In this document: piece by piece, positions 59,687 through 64,000 of the stretch
How positions within the stretch are numbered: position 1 is the first letter of the stretch
Layout: each line of letters begins with the position of its first letter
Notes under the pieces: model-generated
Told to the model about the DNA's origin: nothing
Databases searched by the model: none
Seen by the model: only the letters and a program-made list of their open reading frames with translations
Program-made: the position numbers and the translations under genes
Origin: Symmachiella dynata
GTDB lineage: Bacteria > Planctomycetota > Planctomycetia > Planctomycetales > Planctomycetaceae
DNA length: 64,000 nt
Reading direction: 5' to 3'
NCBI RefSeq assembly: GCF_007747995.1
Contig: NZ_CP036276.1
Coordinates: forward strand, 6,686,001-6,750,000

Positions 59687-60139
59687 TTATGCGTAGATAA
59701 TTTCAATGCTGCCGCCGGCTGCGGTAATCTTCTCTTCAGCCGATTTCGAGCATCGATGGACACGAACGGTGAACTTTTTGGTGATGTCGCCATCCCCCAG
59801 AACTTTGATCACATCAAAGCGGCCCTTGGCCAGATTCGCTTCGGCCAGCGCGGCTGCATCGATGGTCGCACCGCTATCGAAGCGCTGCTCGAGGTCACTG
59901 ACGTTGACGATCGCCACTTTCGTTGCGAAGCGTTTGTTGTTGAATCCCCGTTTGGCAATCCGCCGCGCCAAAGGAGTCTGTCCCCCTTCGAACGAAATGC
60001 GTCGGGACGAACCAGCACGACTTCCATAGCCATTGTGACCGCGAGCTGCGGTTTTTCCGTTGCCCGAACCGGGACCACGACCAATGCGCTTCCGCTTTTT
60101 GTTCTTTTTTATACCGCGATGGACGTCATCAATAATCAT
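59687..60139 (-). CDS. rplO: 50S ribosomal protein L15
   Basis: A protein of 150 residues. [20 protein letters not shown] and [19 protein letters not shown] are diagnostic. The gap to secY is about 250 nt, unusually wide for these genes. Confidence 0.96.
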   Translation of the reverse strand: MIIDDVHRGIKKNKKRKRIGRGPGSGNGKTAARGHNGYGSRAGSSRRISFEGGQTPLARRIAKRGFNNKRFATKVAIVNVSDLEQRFDSGATIDAAALAEANLAKGRFDVIKVLGDGDITKKFTVRVHRCSKSAEEKITAAGGSIEIIYA

Positions 60140-60242
60140 GAGGACACTTCGTTCCGAAGATTCGTAAAGTTATAAGTAGGTGTTTGGTAACAACAACAGC
60201 AATGCCCTGTCGCGATCTGCCTGTACCGAACTGCCGGTACGA

Positions 60243-60722
60243 TTAGACGTTCACGCCTCTCAGGCGGGCGACATCTTCTCGCGTTCGTAGTTGTTCCAAA
60301 CCGTTGATTGTCGCTTTCACCAAATTCATGGGATTGTTGGAACCCCGGCTTTTGGTGAGAATGTCATGAATCCCGGCGGCTTCGACAACGGCACGCACGC
60401 TGGCACCGGCAATGACGCCCGTTCCCGGTCGTGCCGGCATGAGCAACACACGGGCCGCTCCGTATCGACCAACCACCGAATGCGGAATCGTCGTTCCAGT
60501 CACGTTCACTCGCGAAGAGTGACGATGACAGTTCTTGTTGGCTTTATCGACGGCAAGCGGAACTTCCGTCGCCTTGCCATAACCATAGGAGACGCCGCCC
60601 TTACCGTCGCCATTGACAACCAGCGCGGTAAAGCTGAAGCGACGGCCACCTTTGACTACGCACGAGCACCGGCGGATTTGCACGACTTTTTCTTTGCCAT
60701 CTGATCGGTTGTCTGTCGACAC
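60243..60722 (-). CDS. rpsE: 30S ribosomal protein S5
   Basis: A protein of 159 residues. [20 protein letters not shown] and [20 protein letters not shown] are diagnostic. The next gene is rplO, with rpmD (L30) missing from the 103-nt gap. Confidence 0.96.
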   Translation of the reverse strand: MSTDNRSDGKEKVVQIRRCSCVVKGGRRFSFTALVVNGDGKGGVSYGYGKATEVPLAVDKANKNCHRHSSRVNVTGTTIPHSVVGRYGAARVLLMPARPGTGVIAGASVRAVVEAAGIHDILTKSRGSNNPMNLVKATINGLEQLRTREDVARLRGVNV

Positions 60723-60853
60723 GGCGAATTACTCCAAAGCCTTAACGTGATTTAAAAACTCGTTTCCACACTCGATTGTCGCCAGCCTCACAGCGGCGAG
60801 TTTGCCATCGGGTCTGGAAATGGCATGTCTGAACTATTTAAAAACCGGGTCGA

Positions 60854-61222
60854 TTAAAAATCCAACCCACCTTGACGAGCCGCGTCAGCCAAAGCGGCGA
60901 CACGACCATGGTATTTGTACAATCCGCGATCAAAGGCGACCTGGGTGATCCCAGCTTCGAGAGCCTTTTTAGCTAACGCTTCACCGACTTTCGTAGCCGA
61001 TGCGACGTTCCCGCCGTTTTCACCATCAGCACAAATCCCTGCTTCACGCGTACTCGCGGAAACCAACGAACGTCCTGCGACGTCATCGATGATCTGGGCG
61101 TAAATGTGCTTATTGCTGCGGTGGACCGAAACCCGCGGTCGCGATGTGGTCGCACGAATTTTATTGCGAACGCGAAAGCGACGACGGCTACGCTGTTTAT
61201 TAACTTGGGCTATGTATTTCAT
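60854..61222 (-). CDS. rplR: 50S ribosomal protein L18
   Basis: A protein of 122 residues. [20 protein letters not shown] and [20 protein letters not shown] are diagnostic. Confidence 0.95.
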   Translation of the reverse strand: MKYIAQVNKQRSRRRFRVRNKIRATTSRPRVSVHRSNKHIYAQIIDDVAGRSLVSASTREAGICADGENGGNVASATKVGEALAKKALEAGITQVAFDRGLYKYHGRVAALADAARQGGLDF

Positions 61223-61306
61223 CGAACTGCTAACTTTCCTACCGATCGGCCGTTGATTTCACGGACCAGAACCATCGCAAACCTTTTAAAGACAAACAGC
61301 ACCGTA

Positions 61307-61855
61307 TCAGCCACTGGCCAACGCCTTACCGGCTTTCCGACGAACCTGTTCGTTCTGGTACCGGATTCCCTTGCCTTTGTAGGGCTCGGGCGGACGGACG
61401 CGGCGAATTTCGGCAGCGAACTGTCCCACCGCTTGCTTGTCAGCACTCTTCAGGGCGATCTGGATATTACTAGGCAATGAGCAGTCGACATTTGCGGGAA
61501 TCGGCAATTCGACAACGTTCGCAAAGCCAACCTGCAAGCAGAGCTTCGTGCCATCGATTGTGGCTTGGTAGCCAACGCCGACAATGTCCAATTTCTTTTC
61601 GAAATAGGTGGTAACGCCGGTCACCATATTATTCAACAAGCTACGGGTCAGCCCGTGGAACTTGCGGTTCTCTCGCAAATCCGTGGGGTTTTCCACCACG
61701 AGTTGCTTGGGGTCACTATCCAGCTTCACCGAAATGGAGGGATGGTGATCCAACGTCAATTCGCCGTTGGGGCCTTTCACCGTGATGACGGTGCCATCGA
61801 TCGATACTTCAACAGCATCGGGGACCGCAATCGGTTTTTTCCCGATTCTCGACAT
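61307..61855 (-). CDS. rplF: 50S ribosomal protein L6
   Basis: A protein of 182 residues. MSRIGKKPIAVPDAVEVSID and the C-terminal RPPEPYKGKGIRYQNEQVRR are diagnostic. Confidence 0.96.
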   Translation of the reverse strand: MSRIGKKPIAVPDAVEVSIDGTVITVKGPNGELTLDHHPSISVKLDSDPKQLVVENPTDLRENRKFHGLTRSLLNNMVTGVTTYFEKKLDIVGVGYQATIDGTKLCLQVGFANVVELPIPANVDCSLPSNIQIALKSADKQAVGQFAAEIRRVRPPEPYKGKGIRYQNEQVRRKAGKALASG

Positions 61856-61967
61856 GATACTTTGCCTTCTACTTTTTTACCGAAACCAGCCTTATCGGCT
61901 TGGATCCGTCAACTGTTTTTACTTGCGTCTGACAAGAACGAAAATGCCGCAGCAGCGGAGATACCCG

Positions 61968-62363
61968 CTACCAAATACTGCACAGCACTTCGCCACCGAC
62001 CAACTGTTCTTTGGCTTCGCGGTTGCTCAACAAACCCTTGTTCGTTGAGACGACACTGATGCCCATGCCTTGCAGGATTTCCGGCAAGTCGTTGACACCC
62101 AGATAGACCCGACGTCCCGGCTTGCTGACGCGATCGATTTTTTGAATCACACGCTCACCGTTAGGACCGTACTTCAGATGGATCCGCATTGCACTGCAAG
62201 GCTGCTGTTCGATTATTTCGTAATCCCAAATGTAGCCTTCGCGTTGCAACACATCGGCAATTCCCCGTTTCTCCTTCGAAAGGGGTACGTCGACGAATGC
62301 GCGCTCAATCGAGACCGCATTACGGATTCGCGTGAGCATGTCGGCAATCGGATCTGTCATCAT
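61968..62363 (-). CDS. rpsH: 30S ribosomal protein S8
   Basis: About 131 residues from the ATG at 62363 (the second ATG at 62360 is equally possible); a GAGG lies about 11 nt upstream. MTDPIADMLTRIRNAVSIER and the C-terminal GISVVSTNKGLLSNREAKEQ are diagnostic. A longer ORF to 62432 is rejected. Confidence 0.95.
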   Translation of the reverse strand: MMTDPIADMLTRIRNAVSIERAFVDVPLSKEKRGIADVLQREGYIWDYEIIEQQPCSAMRIHLKYGPNGERVIQKIDRVSKPGRRVYLGVNDLPEILQGMGISVVSTNKGLLSNREAKEQLVGGEVLCSIW

Positions 62364-62488
62364 AATGGAGTACACCTCAAGGAGCATTGCTCCTAAACTT
62401 TTCGAGCGGTGCGAGACGTGTTGCCGCACCATCTGTGCTGTATCGTTTTAGTATAGGTTTTGCGAAACGCACCCAGTCTCCGCCGGGC

Positions 62489-62674
62489 CTACCAACTCGC
62501 TTTTTTGGCACCGGGAATCATGCCGTCCAAACAGAGGTCGCGGAAACAAATCCGGCACAGTTTGAACTTGCGGTACACCGCACGGGGACGACCGCACAAT
62601 GCACAGCGCCGTTCGAGGCGGCTGCTGAATTTTGGCGTCCGGTTTGCCTTTTCGATCTTTGCTTTGCTGGCCAT
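62489..62674 (-). CDS. rpsN: 30S ribosomal protein S14, zinc-binding type
   Basis: A protein of 61 residues. [20 protein letters not shown] gives two CxxC pairs, so it is the zinc (C+) form. Start ATG at 62674. Confidence 0.95.
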   Translation of the reverse strand: MASKAKIEKANRTPKFSSRLERRCALCGRPRAVYRKFKLCRICFRDLCLDGMIPGAKKASW

Positions 62675-62780
62675 CTCGCTAAATTTCTTCTGGAAAAAAC
62701 CTGTAGCTTATGAATTACACTTTTTGTATTACGTGGTGAGTTCTCTACGCTGTGCTGCAAACTTTGGAACCCGCTGAAAA

Positions 62781-63323
62781 CTAATCTTTCCGAAACGGCA
62801 TCCCGAGTTCTTTGAGCAACAGTCGACCCTCGTCATTTGTTGTCGCTGTCGTCACCAAGGTAATCGTCATACCTTGCTGATTCTTCACACGATCCGGATC
62901 AACTTCCGGAAACACCATTTGATCGCTGATACCCAGGCTATAGTTTCCATTGCCGTCAAACGCTTTGGGGCTCAGACCCCGAAAGTCGCGAACTCGCGGG
63001 AGAGTCAATGTGATCAGACGGTCCAGGAATTCATACATCCGCTGCGAGCGGAGCGTGACCATGCAGCCAATCTCCATCCCTTCGCGAAGTTTAAACCCGG
63101 CGACGGACTTGCGAGCACGGCGAATGACCGGCTTTTGTCCACTGAGGATCGTGAGATGCTCGACAGCTTCTTCCAAGCACTTCCGATCTTGAGCTGCCGC
63201 ACCAACCCCCATGTTGACGACGATCTTCTCCAATTGGGGAAGCGAGTGGGGATTTGACCGCCCCAGGGTTTCTGCGAGCGTCGGCCGGATTTCATTCCGG
63301 TATCGTTCCAATAACCTGGCCAT
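62781..63323 (-). CDS. rplE: 50S ribosomal protein L5
   Basis: About 180 residues from the ATG at 63323 (MARLLERYRNEIRPTL). LEKIVVNMGVGAAAQD and RDFRGLSPKAFDGNGNYSLG are diagnostic. The extension to 63356 is not typical. Confidence 0.95.
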   Translation of the reverse strand: MARLLERYRNEIRPTLAETLGRSNPHSLPQLEKIVVNMGVGAAAQDRKCLEEAVEHLTILSGQKPVIRRARKSVAGFKLREGMEIGCMVTLRSQRMYEFLDRLITLTLPRVRDFRGLSPKAFDGNGNYSLGISDQMVFPEVDPDRVKNQQGMTITLVTTATTNDEGRLLLKELGMPFRKD

Positions 63324-63587
63324 TGTACTTACACACATCCAATTTTCGCCACCCACGTCAGGTAGGCGATTACTGCCGGATTGCGTTTGAAGGTCGACCT
63401 TCGGCTACACACCGAAGCCTCCGCACACATCTGCTATTTGCTGTTTCCAGTCTCGCTGCTAACCTTCGATTGAAGAATCAAAAAGGGCTGCGTCGCCGGA
63501 TTCAAAACTGTATCAATGCGATCGTCGTAGCAATCGCGTTTTCGAGAGACCGCGAGAGACCGAAAGCCGGCCCTGCTGCCGCCAGAT
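63324..63587. other. 264-bp spacer between rplX and rplE
   Basis: No gene, RNA or clear repeat was found. It is long for two adjacent spc-operon genes. Confidence 0.5.
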
Positions 63588-63941
63588 TTATGACTGAGCG
63601 TAATGAGCCTTGGGAGGGCTGATGTTGCCGAGCCCGGCGTCGCAAATCTTGCAACACCGCTCTTTACTACCATCTTTTGTATAGCGATACCCGACTCGCA
63701 CACCTCGACCGCACGAATCACAGTAAAGCAACACATTTGAAATGTCAATTGGCATCTCTTTTGAGAGCCGTCCCCCTTGCGGACTGCGGGGATGGCCGCG
63801 TTTTACGTGTTTGTAAACGCGGTTCACGCCTTCCACAAGAACTTTTTTGCCACCGGCCTCGACCGAGAGGACTTTCCGTGCGGTCGTGCTAGCATCGTCG
63901 CCGGCAATGACTTGCACCGTATCTCCACGTCGAATCTTCAT
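63588..63941 (-). CDS. rplX: 50S ribosomal protein L24 with C-terminal zinc-ribbon-like tail
   Basis: A protein of 117 residues. The KOW motif MKIRRGDTVQVIAGDDAS and VNRVYKHVKRGHPRSPQGGR identify L24. The C-terminal part has LLYCDSCGRGVRV and CCKICDAG, two CxxC pairs of zinc-ribbon kind, as in many L24 proteins. Start ATG at 63941, 3 nt after the rplN stop. Confidence 0.95.
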   Translation of the reverse strand: MKIRRGDTVQVIAGDDASTTARKVLSVEAGGKKVLVEGVNRVYKHVKRGHPRSPQGGRLSKEMPIDISNVLLYCDSCGRGVRVGYRYTKDGSKERCCKICDAGLGNISPPKAHYAQS

Positions 63942-63944
63942 CGG

Positions 63945-64000
63945 TCAAACTACCTCACTTGCCAAGCTGACGATTTTCATAAACTTGCGCTCACGCAGTT
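63945..64000 (-). CDS. rplN: 50S ribosomal protein L14, C-terminal end only
   Basis: The frame from the right edge to a TGA at 63945-63947 reads LRERKFMKIVSLASEVV, the conserved L14 C-terminus. The rest lies beyond the window. Confidence 0.93.
   Translation of the reverse strand, partial: LRERKFMKIVSLASEVV

Overview
The window looks like a planctomycete chromosome. The clues are Tat-exported DUF1501 and DUF1573 proteins, paired membrane-anchored von Willebrand A proteins, Gfo/Idh/MocA and TIM-barrel sugar enzymes, a secreted squalene-cyclase-like repeat protein, and a loosely spaced ribosomal-protein operon with an extended L17 and a cysteine-containing L24. The assignment comes from gene content only; no rRNA or tRNA gene was found.

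Region 1 (1-22500, minus strand) is a defence island transcribed from about 22.3 kb down past the left edge. In order of transcription it holds: a giant DEAD-like helicase with DUF1998/MZB domain and C-terminal nuclease-like domain; a UvrD-type helicase with a RelE-like N-terminus; an SNF2/HepA-type helicase; a DUF429 protein; an Eco57I/PglX-like adenine methylase; a small unknown protein; a CBS-HEPN protein; a compact SF2-like ATPase with degenerate motifs; a DUF2971-like protein; an FRG-domain protein; a DUF6361-like protein; and a phospholipase-D-like protein cut by the window edge. Five junctions are 4-bp ATGA overlaps, so the set is translationally coupled in blocks. The combination resembles class 1 DISARM (DrmD, DrmMI, DrmA/DrmB, DrmC) but with a fused helicase-DUF1998 protein and many extra parts. 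A relic of a type I methylase gene (hsdM) sits just upstream of the first gene.

Region 2 (22500-29485) holds a 1239-residue STAND-type NTPase with a PD-(D/E)XK-like N-terminus (Avs-like defence candidate), a divergent 474-residue unknown protein with a C-terminal winged helix and an internal 12-nt repeat, and a perfect 15-bp hairpin terminator.

Region 3 (29486-37640) is a TetR-regulated RND efflux locus: divergent tetR, a palindromic operator, a lipoprotein adaptor, an AcrB-type pump, then a short-chain dehydrogenase and a patatin phospholipase.

Region 4 (37842-52689) is ordinary planctomycete chromosome: secreted, metabolic and transport genes on both strands, including class II fructose-bisphosphate aldolase, a DUF1501 protein, two tandem vWA proteins, a bile-acid:sodium symporter-family protein, a DUF1573 protein and a cation diffusion facilitator. 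It also holds an imperfect inverted repeat of about 110 bp.

Region 5 (52965-64000, minus strand) is the spc/alpha ribosomal operon: rplN (partial), rplX, rplE, rpsN, rpsH, rplF, rplR, rpsE, rplO, secY, map, rpmJ, rpsM, rpsK, rpoA, rplQ, and a small putative metallopeptidase. rpmD (L30), adk and infA are missing from their usual places.
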